Assembly (NCBI GenBank): GCA_041583495.1
Contig: JBFHFS010000029.1
Coordinates: 1 to 64,000, forward strand
Reading direction: 5' to 3'
Source of the DNA: JBFHFS01 sp041583495
Lineage (GTDB): Bacteria > Bacteroidota > Bacteroidia > Bacteroidales > Marinilabiliaceae
DNA: 64,000 nt
In this document: positions 1-8,420 of the stretch, piece after piece
How positions within the stretch are numbered: position 1 is the stretch's first letter
Layout: the number at the start of each line of letters is the position of its first letter
Made by a program: the position numbers and the translations under genes
Notes under the pieces: generated by a model
Seen by the model: the letters and a program-made list of their open reading frames with translations, nothing else
The model's database searches: none
What the model was told of the DNA's origin: nothing

Positions 1-150
1 AAGCCAGCGAACAACTAACCCATCCTGATAAACACCCCCCGGATTAAAAACAGACCCGACAAAGGCACGCTCATTTAATGCAAGGGGCTGATGGAAAGGA
101 GTATTCTCCCATTTTTCGTTGATAAAATACGCCAATTCGTTGATTCCTTT
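1..150 (-). other. Possible 3' part of a minus-strand gene cut by the window edge
   Basis: One minus-strand frame stays open from about position 150 to the left edge and reads like protein, with stretches such as NELAYFINEKWENTPF and FVGSVFNPGGVYQDGLVV. Upstream in the same frame there is a TAA near 155 and no ATG start is visible. It may be the broken 5' end of a gene, or the body of a gene whose start has been lost. I do not recognise the family. Positions 150-343 hold only A/T-rich sequence upstream of the VTC gene. Confidence 0.25.
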
Positions 151-343
151 TTATAAACGGCCGATTCCCCCATACTTTCATCCCATAAAATAATATTGTA
201 ATCATTTTTTAACGCCTTCTTAATGATTAGACCGAATTATTAAAATACGGATGCCCAACAAATTTGATGTCCACAATAATTTCTTCGATCCTTTAAGAGA
301 AAAAAGGGGCGAGTTAAATAGAGACTTTCAAAAATTAAATTCT

Positions 344-1120
344 ATGAAGACAATCGCATTCAGCAATTTCGACCCCATTCGTTTGGAGGAGATGGACCAG
401 GTGAAACTGATGAACCGCACCGATACCAAATATTGGTTCCATGTGAACCGCTTACCCCAAATACTGAATGAGATACAGAACCAATATTTCGTTTTAAACA
501 TCAACAATGAAACCATATTACCCTACTCGTCGGTCTATTACGACACTTTCGAGAACAGGATGTTTGCAGCCCACCACAATGGAAAACTAAACCGCTATAA
601 AATTAGGCGAAGGAGCTATATGTCATCAGAAATTAGTTTTCTTGAAGTTAAGTTTAAGAGCAACAAGGGACGCACCATTAAGAAACGCATTCCCTGCGAT
701 TTTGGCTCCAATACCTTTAGTCCTGAAGATCAGGATTTCTTAAGTAAAACCACCCCCTTCCCGGCCAGCGGGCTGCAAGTATCACTGGTAAACACCTTCG
801 ACCGCATCACTCTGGTAAACAAAAACTTCAACGAGAGATGCACCATCGATTACAACCTGGAGTATACCACCGAAGGGAAGCATATAGCCCTGGATAATTT
901 GGTGATTGTTGAAATTAAGTCGGAGGGCCACTCGGCCAATTCACTCCTGTCAAGGACCTTGCGCGATAAAAGGATAAAAGCCTCTGGCTTTAGCAAGTAT
1001 TGTGTGGGACGAACACTGACCGATTCCACACTCAAAAGAAACGCTTTTAAATCGAAGATACGAATGATTGAAAAGACCATTCATACCAACAACCATTTAC
1101 TCAACCCCTTATTTTCTTAA
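344..1120 (+). CDS. VTC-domain (polyphosphate polymerase-like) protein
   Basis: This is a 258-residue cytoplasmic protein with the VTC fold of the CYTH/triphosphate-tunnel superfamily. In yeast Vtc4 this fold polymerises ATP gamma-phosphate into polyphosphate. The opening EEMDQVKLMNRTDTKYWF, the KIRRRSY basic strand, the EVKFKSNKGRTIKKR tunnel strand and the late VIVEIKSEG acidic-basic strand are the expected alternating charged tunnel residues, followed by a SKYC region. I chose ATG 344 because family members usually start just before the EEMD segment; an in-frame ATG at 251 would add 31 residues with no family resemblance. The DUF4956 gene follows after 2 nt, so they are very likely co-transcribed. 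The fold is fairly sure; polymer synthesis is inferred. Confidence 0.85.
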   Translation: MKTIAFSNFDPIRLEEMDQVKLMNRTDTKYWFHVNRLPQILNEIQNQYFVLNINNETILPYSSVYYDTFENRMFAAHHNGKLNRYKIRRRSYMSSEISFLEVKFKSNKGRTIKKRIPCDFGSNTFSPEDQDFLSKTTPFPASGLQVSLVNTFDRITLVNKNFNERCTIDYNLEYTTEGKHIALDNLVIVEIKSEGHSANSLLSRTLRDKRIKASGFSKYCVGRTLTDSTLKRNAFKSKIRMIEKTIHTNNHLLNPLFS

Positions 1121-1122
1121 TT

Positions 1123-1836
1123 ATGAGACAACTAATCACCTCGCTGGAAAGCATAACCACCAACATTATTCATCCTTTGTTTGCCGATGTAACCAGTTGG
1201 GAAGAAAAATTACGCTTTCTGGACATCAAATTAATCAATGTGGCAGACTTTAGCGAGTTATTCATCCGGTTGGCCTTTAACCTGCTTGCCACATTTGTGG
1301 TGGTGCACTTCATCTACGCCCGCAACAGCAGGCGCAAAGACTTTTATTTTAGTTTCTTATCTGTTGCAACGGTCGTTTTCCTTCTCAGTTTCCTGTTAAA
1401 CAGTGTCAAGCTGGAGTTGGGTTTTGCCCTGGGCCTTTTTGCCATCTTCGGCATTATCCGTTACCGAACCGATGCCATTCCCATCAAAGAGATGACTTAC
1501 CTCTTCATTGTCATTGGGATTTCGGTAATCAACGCCCTGGCTAATAAAAAGGTGAGCTACGTGGAGCTGATCTTCACCAACAGTGTTATTGTTTTTGGCT
1601 TGTACCTGCTCGAAAAAAGGTTGATGCTGAAACAGGAAGGCTCCATTCGAATGATCTACGAAAAAATTGAAAATATTCATGAGAATAAGAAGGAAATACT
1701 TATGGCCGACCTAAAGGAACGCACCGGCATTAATATTAAACGCTACGAAATCCAAAAAATCGATTTTCTAAAAGATGTAGCCGATATCACTCTCTATTTT
1801 AATGTCAACGGTAACGACGACAAAAAACAATCCTGA
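1123..1836 (+). CDS. DUF4956 family integral membrane protein
   Basis: This 237-residue protein has about five hydrophobic segments, roughly at residues 46-64, 73-92, 95-111, 123-140 and 146-163. The conserved FGIIRYRTD motif follows the third. The last 70 residues are soluble and charged, ending in a small alpha/beta domain probably in the cytoplasm. This matches the DUF4956 family, which is regularly encoded beside VTC-domain proteins. The start lies 2 nt after the VTC stop and the stop lies 2 nt before the next gene. By analogy with the yeast VTC complex it could be the membrane partner of the upstream polymerase-like protein; that is inference. Biochemical function is unknown. Confidence 0.85.
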   Translation: MRQLITSLESITTNIIHPLFADVTSWEEKLRFLDIKLINVADFSELFIRLAFNLLATFVVVHFIYARNSRRKDFYFSFLSVATVVFLLSFLLNSVKLELGFALGLFAIFGIIRYRTDAIPIKEMTYLFIVIGISVINALANKKVSYVELIFTNSVIVFGLYLLEKRLMLKQEGSIRMIYEKIENIHENKKEILMADLKERTGINIKRYEIQKIDFLKDVADITLYFNVNGNDDKKQS

Positions 1837-1838
1837 AT

Positions 1839-2489
1839 ATGAAAAGATTTAATAAAGTTAGTGCGCTGGGGTTATTACTGATACTCTGTGTTTCCTTTGC
1901 CCAGGGGCAGGAGGTTAACGATGAATGGCAAACCCGAACCGAGTTGGAGCTCAGTTTCAAACCCATGAAAAAGTTTAAGGTAAGCTTTACGCCACAGTTA
2001 CGTTTCGACCAGGATTTTTCGCTCGACAAATATCAGTTCGAAACAGGGGTCGAATATGACGTGTTTAAGTTTTTGGAGTTGGGAGCCACCTACCGCTTCA
2101 TCGTCAATCCACGCGACACAAAAGACACCGAATATTTCAACCGTTTTGGATTCAGTGCTACAGCTAAAAAAGAACTGGGACGTTTTGAGCCGGCCTTCAG
2201 GCTTAGTTACACCAACTATGCCGAAGATGAGGTCACGGATAAAAATTTCATGCGCTACAAAGGGTCTGTAAAATATAACATTCCCAATTGTAAACTTACA
2301 CCCTTTGTTGCCCTTGAAGCCTTTCAGCAATTCGACGATGGCGATCTGTACAAAATGCGCTATGCCACCGGAGTGGACTATAAATTATTTAAAAACAACT
2401 ACCTGGGGCTCGACTACAAGTTCGACTACTACAAACTGGAATATACCAACATGCATATCATTACCCTCGGATATAAAATAAAATTCTAA
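1839..2489 (+). CDS. DUF2490-like outer-membrane beta-barrel protein
   Basis: This 216-residue protein has a clear Sec signal peptide (residues 1-23, ending FAQGQE). The mature part consists almost wholly of short amphipathic strands with alternating aromatic residues (LELSFKP, FKVSFTPQLRF, LGATYRFIV, FRLSYTNYA, YKLEYTNMHIITLGYKIKF) and ends in an aromatic-rich strand finishing with Phe, as in barrels inserted by BamA. It fits the DUF2490 family of small Bacteroidota porin-like proteins. It lies 2 nt after the DUF4956 gene and 66 nt before the CotH gene, so it probably belongs to the same transcript. Its cargo or role is not visible from sequence. Confidence 0.75.
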   Translation: MKRFNKVSALGLLLILCVSFAQGQEVNDEWQTRTELELSFKPMKKFKVSFTPQLRFDQDFSLDKYQFETGVEYDVFKFLELGATYRFIVNPRDTKDTEYFNRFGFSATAKKELGRFEPAFRLSYTNYAEDEVTDKNFMRYKGSVKYNIPNCKLTPFVALEAFQQFDDGDLYKMRYATGVDYKLFKNNYLGLDYKFDYYKLEYTNMHIITLGYKIKF

Positions 2490-2555
2490 GTAATTATCCG
2501 ATGCAAGAAGACCACTTTTACTCCAAACGCTTTGTGTAAAAAAAATCTTAATCTT

Positions 2556-3974
2556 ATGAAAAAACTTAGCATTCTCCTTACAGCATTTCTTCTGGTAGTT
2601 TTTAGTGCTTGCCGGGAAGACCAAATGATTGCGGAAAATGAAATAGAGGAACAAGAAGAACAGGAAGAACAAGAGGTTATCGATAACGCCGATTACCTCG
2701 ACTGGAGCGAGGAGACCCACAGCAATTTGGCTGATCCCGATTATTCGGTTGTTTTTAATCAAAATGAAGTCCTTCGTTTTGATATAAAAATCAGTAGCAC
2801 TGATTGGGCGAAGATGCAAGCGGATCTATCGTCCATCCTGAGTTCCAGCATTTCGCGACCCGGAGGGGGTGGCATGGTAGATGCCGCCAGCATAAGTTCT
2901 GACCCCATGTGGGTACCCTGTTCCTTCACATTTAACGACACCGAATGGTACCACGTGGGGATCCGTTACAAAGGAAATTCAAGTCTGAAGTCAACCTATC
3001 AGTCAGGGATTAAAAAATTCTCGCTAAAGTTGGATTTCGATGAATTTGAAGACGATTATCCCACCATGAAGAACCAACGATTCTACGGGTTTAAGCAGCT
3101 CAACCTGAACAACAATTACCTGGATGCCTCGTTAATGCGCGAAAAAGTGGGCGCTGATCTTTTCCGTCAATTTGGATTGGCCGCCTCCCAAACTGCCTTT
3201 TGCGTGGTTTACCTCGACAACGGAAGCGGCCCCAGGTACTATGGGGTATACGCGTTGGTCGAAGAGGTGGACGACACGGTTATTGACACCCAGTTTGCCA
3301 TAGGTTCGGGCAACCTTTACAAACCCGACGGGGATGCCGCTACATTCGCGAGCGGGAGCTACGATACCAGTGAGCTGGAGTTAAAAACCAACAAAGATTC
3401 GGCTAACTATTCCGATGCCAGGGCACTCTACGATGTGATTAACAGCTCTGTACGAACCTCTGATCCCGAAACATGGAAAGCCAATCTTGAATCGGTCTTT
3501 AATGTGGATGTTTTTTTGAAGTGGCTGGCAGCCAATACCGTTATTCAAAATTGGGACACCTATGGACACATGTCTCACAACTATTACTTATACAGCAATC
3601 CCGAAAACAGTTTGTTAACCTGGATTCCCTGGGATAACAATGAAGCATTCCAGGTGGGGAAACAATACAGTGCCCTGAGCTTTTCGATGAGTGAAGTAGG
3701 AAGCAGCTGGCCGTTAATTCGTTATTTAATCAACCAGCCCGCATACAAAGCAACTTACGAAGCTTATCTGCAACAATTTATCGATGAAGTGTTCATCCCT
3801 GCCGATATGATTAAAACGTATTCAGATTATTACAATTTACTTAAAGTCTGGGCCTACGCCGAAGAGACAGGCTATTCGTTTATCAGTTACGATAGCCAGT
3901 TCGACCAGGCAGTGGCCACGCTAAAGACGCATGTTCAATCCAGAAATGATGCGGTAAATTCCTATTTACCCTAG
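2556..3974 (+). CDS. CotH kinase family lipoprotein (first copy)
   Basis: This is a 472-residue surface or periplasmic lipoprotein. The signal peptide ends in the lipobox FSAC (Cys19), followed by a Glu/Gln-rich acidic linker at about 27-45. The CotH domain (PF08757) shows IRYKGNSSLKSTYQ, KKFSLKLDFDEF, the REKVGADLFRQFG helix, YGVYALVEEVDD, NWDTYGHMSHNYYLY and WIPWDNNEAF. These include the Lys, Asp and Glu positions expected of the atypical protein-kinase fold of spore CotH. The ATG at 2556 gives the signal peptide; a TTG eight codons upstream is unlikely. A paralogue lies at 8955. The substrate is unknown; neighbouring secreted proteins are candidates. Confidence 0.88.
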   Translation: MKKLSILLTAFLLVVFSACREDQMIAENEIEEQEEQEEQEVIDNADYLDWSEETHSNLADPDYSVVFNQNEVLRFDIKISSTDWAKMQADLSSILSSSISRPGGGGMVDAASISSDPMWVPCSFTFNDTEWYHVGIRYKGNSSLKSTYQSGIKKFSLKLDFDEFEDDYPTMKNQRFYGFKQLNLNNNYLDASLMREKVGADLFRQFGLAASQTAFCVVYLDNGSGPRYYGVYALVEEVDDTVIDTQFAIGSGNLYKPDGDAATFASGSYDTSELELKTNKDSANYSDARALYDVINSSVRTSDPETWKANLESVFNVDVFLKWLAANTVIQNWDTYGHMSHNYYLYSNPENSLLTWIPWDNNEAFQVGKQYSALSFSMSEVGSSWPLIRYLINQPAYKATYEAYLQQFIDEVFIPADMIKTYSDYYNLLKVWAYAEETGYSFISYDSQFDQAVATLKTHVQSRNDAVNSYLP

Positions 3975-4009
3975 TTAGAAAACCCATAAAAGAGCTTGAA
4001 TTGAGGAAT

Positions 4010-5740
4010 ATGAAAAATAATATTATGTGGGGCTTATGCAGTGTCGTGGCTCTTATGGCAGGTTGTGAAAGGGATTCTGCCGTAATTTTGGAAACTGAGG
4101 AGGAAACCGTCCTGGATGCAAATGCAGAAAACATCCAGGACCACGATGAATCGAGTGACTATACATGGGATATCGACGACGAAATCCCCATAGTATTTAA
4201 CAGCAATTCGATAACCACGAGTGGCAGTGGTGCCGCCGCCGACGACAGCCAATTAACCATTACCTCGGCGGGCACCTATCGTATTAGTGGCACCCTAAAC
4301 GATGGACAAATAATCGTCGACAACCAGGAGGATGGTTTGGTGCGATTGATTTTGAACGGAGTCGATATCACCTGTTCTTACAGTGCCCCCATCTATGTTA
4401 AAGATGCCGGGAAAGCAATCATTGTGCTGGCCGACGACACCAAAAACACATTAACAGATGGTTCTTCCTACAGCACAGATGATGAGGACGTCAATGCGAC
4501 CATCTTCAGTAAACAAAACCTTACAATATCGGGTGAGGGATCGCTGGAGGTAAAAGCGAATTTCAACGATGGGATTACCAGCAAGGACGGATTGATTATT
4601 AGCGGCGGAAAGATCACTGTGGAGGCCATGGATGATGGAATTCGCGGCAAAGATTACCTGGTAATTAATGATGGAACCATAACGGTAAACGCTCTGGGAG
4701 ATGGACTCAAATCGGATAACGACGAAGATTCAGGAACCGGATTCATAACCATCGAAAAAGGAACCTTAAATATTACGGCTGCCGGAGATGCCATCCAGGC
4801 GGCACAGGATGTACAGATTTACGATGGGGAGATTGAACTGAAGGCGGGTGGCGGCAGTGAAGCCATTTTAAGCACCAGCACTTCGGCCAAAGGCATTAAA
4901 TCGGGAATTAGCACCCTTATCTATGGGGGAACCATCACGGTGGATTCAGCGGATGATGCCATCCACACCGATGGCAATATGACCATCTACGATGGATCCT
5001 TTTTGCTGGCTTCGGGCGATGATGGTATGCACTCGGAGTACGACATGGAATTTTCAGCGGGTACCGTATCCATTACCAAATCTTACGAAGGCCTCGAGAG
5101 CGCACTGGGAAGCATTACCATAAATGGCGGGCAATTCAATATTGTGGCCAGCGACGACGGCATCAATGTCTCTGCAGGAGGCACCTCTTCGGGAGGAGGA
5201 CCCGGGATGAAAAGCACCACTGTTAGCAGCACTTATTCCCTTGTTATAACCGATGGCTACCTCGTTATCGATTGTGAAGGCGACGGACTGGATTCAAATG
5301 ACTTATTAAAAATCTCTGGAGGCACCCAATTGGTGAATAGCGCTGAGTACAATGAAAACAGTGCTTTAGATTACGATGGAGATTGTGTGGTGAGCGGAGG
5401 ATTTTTGGTCGCTGTCGGAACCTCCCGGATGTCTGAAGCACCCGGAACCTCCTCCAGCCAGTATTCGTTTCTTATCGACTTTAGTTCTAAGCTGTCGGCG
5501 GGAATGATTGTTCACATCCAGGACAGTGATGGGTTGGAAATTCTCACCTATGAACCCCCTAAGTCCTATCAGTCACTGGTATTCTCATCCCCCGGGCTTA
5601 AACAGGGGACCACTTATGAGATATACATAGAAGGCAGCTCTACAGGGACACCAACCGATGGACTCTATTCGGGTGGAACCTATTCGGGTGGAACCAAATA
5701 CACCAGCTTTACTGTTTCACAAATGGTAACAAGTCTATAA
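4010..5740 (+). CDS. Cthe_2159-like (former DUF4353) beta-helix carbohydrate-binding lipoprotein
   Basis: This 576-residue lipoprotein has the lipobox LMAGC (Cys19) and an acidic linker. From about residue 50 come many beta-helix coils built on the theme SGGKITVEAMDDGI / NDGTITVNALGDGLKSD / TIYDGSFLLASGDDGMHSE. Regular Gly-Asp-Asp turns suggest bound calcium. This is the architecture of Clostridium thermocellum Cthe_2159, a parallel beta-helix that binds polygalacturonate. The C-terminus carries a short repeat (YSGGTYSGGTKYT). ATG 4010 is chosen over TTG 4001 because of the signal peptide and the AGGA just before it. It is the last gene of the CotH cluster, 35 nt after CotH and followed by a terminator. 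A cell-surface glycan-binding role is likely. Confidence 0.82.
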   Translation: MKNNIMWGLCSVVALMAGCERDSAVILETEEETVLDANAENIQDHDESSDYTWDIDDEIPIVFNSNSITTSGSGAAADDSQLTITSAGTYRISGTLNDGQIIVDNQEDGLVRLILNGVDITCSYSAPIYVKDAGKAIIVLADDTKNTLTDGSSYSTDDEDVNATIFSKQNLTISGEGSLEVKANFNDGITSKDGLIISGGKITVEAMDDGIRGKDYLVINDGTITVNALGDGLKSDNDEDSGTGFITIEKGTLNITAAGDAIQAAQDVQIYDGEIELKAGGGSEAILSTSTSAKGIKSGISTLIYGGTITVDSADDAIHTDGNMTIYDGSFLLASGDDGMHSEYDMEFSAGTVSITKSYEGLESALGSITINGGQFNIVASDDGINVSAGGTSSGGGPGMKSTTVSSTYSLVITDGYLVIDCEGDGLDSNDLLKISGGTQLVNSAEYNENSALDYDGDCVVSGGFLVAVGTSRMSEAPGTSSSQYSFLIDFSSKLSAGMIVHIQDSDGLEILTYEPPKSYQSLVFSSPGLKQGTTYEIYIEGSSTGTPTDGLYSGGTYSGGTKYTSFTVSQMVTSL

Positions 5741-5778
5741 ACTGAAAATAAAGGATACCAGGTTATCGTTAATCATCA

Positions 5779-5807
5779 AAAAGGGAGCTCAATGGCTCCC
5801 TTTTTTT
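5779..5807 (+). terminator. Intrinsic terminator of the VTC-CotH cluster
   Basis: GGGAGC and GCTCCC arms enclose a short TCAATG loop and are followed directly by seven T residues. It sits 40 nt after the beta-helix gene stop and closes the five-gene cluster. Confidence 0.85.
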
Positions 5808-5952
5808 ATGAGTCTTAATCGCTTTAACCCAAACCGGGATGATACCTTTCCTATTGTGGATGAAGTCGCTTGATTCGCTGAAAGCCTATTCTAAATGCCA
5901 GGGTTCCTTCTTTCTTTAAACTGAATTTATTACAGGGATCAAATCAAAACTA

Positions 5953-6200
5953 ATGAAAACAAAACTGCTCTATCTATTTGCAATGGCTAGGGAAACGTTA
6001 CCGACAAGATTACCGGTTTAATGTGGCAACAGACCCTCCACCACAATGGTGAATCCCTCCCTCCTAACGATCAAACAGATGACAGCTATAGTAATTGCTT
6101 AGATATGCAGGGCGCAGTGATCCCAAAGCTGGTGATCCTGCCGAGCATCCTTCCGCAAGAGGCCTACGGGTGAGGCTGTTGAAAGGGTTTGCCACCTCTG
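5953..6200 (+). pseudogene. Decayed Lcl/DUF1566 domain gene
   Basis: An ATG at 5953 starts a plausible signal peptide (MKTKLLYLFA) that soon runs into another frame. The frame beginning near 5983 then reads NG, a stop, GNVTDKITGLMWQQ. This aligns with NNDGTISDLATGLMWQK in the intact double-Lcl gene at 7028. After DMQGA, near 6115, a one-base frameshift leads into RSDPKAGDPAEHP. That is the counterpart of QRSDPKSGDPADYP near the C-terminus of the intact protein. The middle of the gene is missing. This is therefore a relic with a stop, a frameshift and a large internal deletion. Positions 6200-6462 show no further coding signal. Confidence 0.7.
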
Positions 6201-6462
6201 GCCAAAAGGATGTGCTAAAAAATGGGGCCAACCTGGTCGGCACCCATTTTTTGGGGATATCTGGCTTCACAAAATGACCATAAATCAGTCAAAAGAGGCC
6301 ACCTCATCCTGGTTCTTAATCGTCTACATCCCTTTTTCCGTTGATGAAAAGGGCCATTCGGTCGATTTTATTTTCGATCCCCTTATTTATAACCTTACTT
6401 TGAATCAGATTAAAAAATCAAAATCAATTAACACGAATAACAAACCATTTAAAACAACAATC

Positions 6463-6855
6463 ATGAAACAATTTATTAAAAAAAACCTGGGTGTGATGGC
6501 AATGATCGTTGCCCTCTTTGTAAGTAGTTCTGTAATGGCTCAGCCCCAGGGCAATGGACCTAAAATTCCCGATGCTAAGGAAATTACCAAAATGGTGACC
6601 AAATTGTCGGAAGAACTTACCCTGACAAAAGATCAGGAAACCAGCATTACCAAAATGTATACGACCCATTTCGACCAGGTAAAAGAGGCCACCAAGTCAG
6701 GAAGACCTGACAGAACCAAAATGGAAGCCCTGAAAACCGAACTTGAAAAAAGCGTCAATTCGGTTCTAACCGAAGACCAGCAAAAACTCTTTGCCGAATA
6801 TCAAAAGAAAAATGCGCCCCAGCGCCCTGAGGGTGGACAACGGCCAACCAGGTAA
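6463..6855 (+). CDS. Spy/CpxP-like periplasmic protein
   Basis: This 130-residue exported protein has a signal peptide (1-26, ending VMAQ) and an all-helical mature part. It carries two LTxxQ motifs (LTKDQ at 54-58 and LTEDQ at 102-106), which define the Spy/CpxP family of periplasmic chaperones and stress sensors. The tail is Pro/Arg/Gly-rich. ATG 6463 gives the signal peptide; the reading frame is open back to 6274 but that part is A/T-rich leader. It is followed by its own terminator and so is probably monocistronic. A role in envelope stress or metal stress is inferred from family. Confidence 0.75.
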   Translation: MKQFIKKNLGVMAMIVALFVSSSVMAQPQGNGPKIPDAKEITKMVTKLSEELTLTKDQETSITKMYTTHFDQVKEATKSGRPDRTKMEALKTELEKSVNSVLTEDQQKLFAEYQKKNAPQRPEGGQRPTR

Positions 6856-6905
6856 TTGAAAATTTGAATAAAAATTTTTAGGTTGAACTTCACATTCAAC
6901 ATAAG

Positions 6906-6931
6906 GGAGGCTGGAAACAGTCTCCTTTTTT
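6906..6931 (+). terminator. Intrinsic terminator after the Spy-like gene
   Basis: An 8-bp stem GGAGGCTG / CAGTCTCC (one G-T pair) with a GAAA tetraloop is followed by six T residues. Confidence 0.85.
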
Positions 6932-7027
6932 ATAATCCGGACTCATCTGGAAAAAACCCGAATTGGTTGATATAACTACCCGATTAATTGATTGCATTTC
7001 TTCCTGACAAATGAATGTCGTTATTTT

Positions 7028-8263
7028 ATGAAAATAATTAAGGTAAATATGAGAGCAATAAATCTAGGATTAGTCACACTTGGATTTGCCATATTATGTG
7101 TTAATTGTCAAAGCGATTCCGGGATTAATGAAGATCAACCTGAATCGGATAATTACTCCTACAAAATTGTAGATACCGGAATCACTTATTTTTACAGCGA
7201 TGAGGCAATCATCCCTGCACCCTCGATGAGTGAACCGTTCTACGGACAGGATGCGACCTATCAGGGAAACCAGCCTTCATACACCGACAACAACGATGGA
7301 ACCATCTCTGATAATGTAACCGGCCTCATGTGGGAGCAGTCGATGGGTGAAAAAATTTCTTTCGATGAAGCTTTTTCAAAAGCCAATGAATCCAGATTGG
7401 GCGGTTATGCCGACTGGCGGGTACCCACCATTAAAGAGCTCTATTCACTTATTCAGTTTACAGGCCAGGTGAAAGGCGAAAAAGCCATCTCCTTTTTCAT
7501 CGATACCGCCTACTTTGATCAACCCATTGGAGATGTTAATTTGGAAGAACGGGAAATTGATGCACAGACCTGGTCCTCAACCCAGTATGTTGGTTTAACC
7601 ATGAACGGTGATGCCACCGTCTTTGGCGTCAATTTTATAGATGGAAGAATTAAAGGTTACCCCAAATACAAACCCGCAACGGGAGCCGACAATAAAATGT
7701 ATTTTCGACTGGTGAGAGGCAACACGGCCTATGGACAAAATAGTTTCGTCTACAACAACGATGGTACCATTAGCGATCTGGCCACCGGATTGATGTGGCA
7801 AAAAGCCGATGATGGATGGGCCCGAAATTGGGAAGAGGCTTTGAATTATGCCGAAGATCTGGAGCTTGCAGGCTACAGCGATTGGCGTCTGCCCAATGCC
7901 AAGGAGCTGCAAAGTATAGTAGATTATACTAAATCACCCCAAACAACAGGGACGCCCGCCATCAGCCCTCTGTTTGATACCTCCCAGATATTTTATCCCA
8001 ATGGAACGCCTGGAAACTATCCCTTTTTCTGGACTGGGACCACCCACATGGATGGAGTAAACCCCTATTCAGGAGCCGTATATGTGGCCTTTGGTGAAGG
8101 ATTGGGGCAAATGAATGACATCCTGATGGATGTTCATGGGGCCGGTTGCCAACGCAGCGACCCCAAAAGTGGAGACCCGGCCGATTACCCACAATATTGG
8201 GGCCCACAAGGAGATGTGCGATACGTATACAACTATGTTCGATGTGTTAGAGATATTAACTAA
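7028..8263 (+). CDS. Double Lcl-domain (DUF1566) secreted lipoprotein
   Basis: This 411-residue exported protein has an N-terminal hydrophobic segment ending near a Cys (CVNC), probably a lipoprotein although Asn at -1 is unusual. It holds two Lcl/DUF1566 units: NNDGTISDNVTGLMWEQ with GYADWRVPTIKELYSL, then NNDGTISDLATGLMWQK with GYSDWRLPNAKELQSIVDY. It ends in the conserved CQRSDPKSGDP and NYVRCVRD. The fold is C-type-lectin-like in Legionella Lcl, where it binds surface glycans. ATG 7028 is preferred over TTG 6992; ATG 7049 is also possible. A degraded paralogue lies just upstream at 5953. Function is probably adhesion or surface binding. Confidence 0.8.
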   Translation: MKIIKVNMRAINLGLVTLGFAILCVNCQSDSGINEDQPESDNYSYKIVDTGITYFYSDEAIIPAPSMSEPFYGQDATYQGNQPSYTDNNDGTISDNVTGLMWEQSMGEKISFDEAFSKANESRLGGYADWRVPTIKELYSLIQFTGQVKGEKAISFFIDTAYFDQPIGDVNLEEREIDAQTWSSTQYVGLTMNGDATVFGVNFIDGRIKGYPKYKPATGADNKMYFRLVRGNTAYGQNSFVYNNDGTISDLATGLMWQKADDGWARNWEEALNYAEDLELAGYSDWRLPNAKELQSIVDYTKSPQTTGTPAISPLFDTSQIFYPNGTPGNYPFFWTGTTHMDGVNPYSGAVYVAFGEGLGQMNDILMDVHGAGCQRSDPKSGDPADYPQYWGPQGDVRYVYNYVRCVRDIN

Positions 8264-8280
8264 CCCTGGAAAACAGGAAA

Positions 8281-8380
8281 GTAGGATGGCTCTCTGTGAC
8301 AGTTGGTTAGAGGGTCTTCTTAACAGAGGCCATTCTACATTCCTTTTTTAAACAATAAGTTATGCCAATAATAAGTATTA
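8281..8380 (+). ncRNA. Structured RNA leader, copy 1 (duplicated)
   Basis: This is the first of two copies, 140 nt apart, of a roughly 100-nt element. Positions 8281-8338 fold into a closing stem (GTAGGATGGC with GCCATTCTAC) around a CTCT/AGAG sub-hairpin and a TCT/AGA sub-hairpin, giving a three-way junction. The stem is followed by ATTCC and a T run, then AAACAATAAG and an ATG at 8362. That ATG opens only 20 codons (MPIISIRW...), resembling the first codons of the downstream ferredoxin. It begins 17 nt after the Lcl gene stop. I do not recognise it as a named riboswitch class. Confidence 0.5.
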
Positions 8381-8420
8381 GATGGGAAAGCGATAATAAC
8401 CAGCCAGGAAAAACTTGGAA

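Noticed and set aside
6095..6277. 60-codon frame over the Lcl relic, read as a new small protein
   Set aside because: Its start lies in the middle of an Lcl-like segment and only the RSDPKAGDP part is meaningful; it is a frame of the pseudogene.
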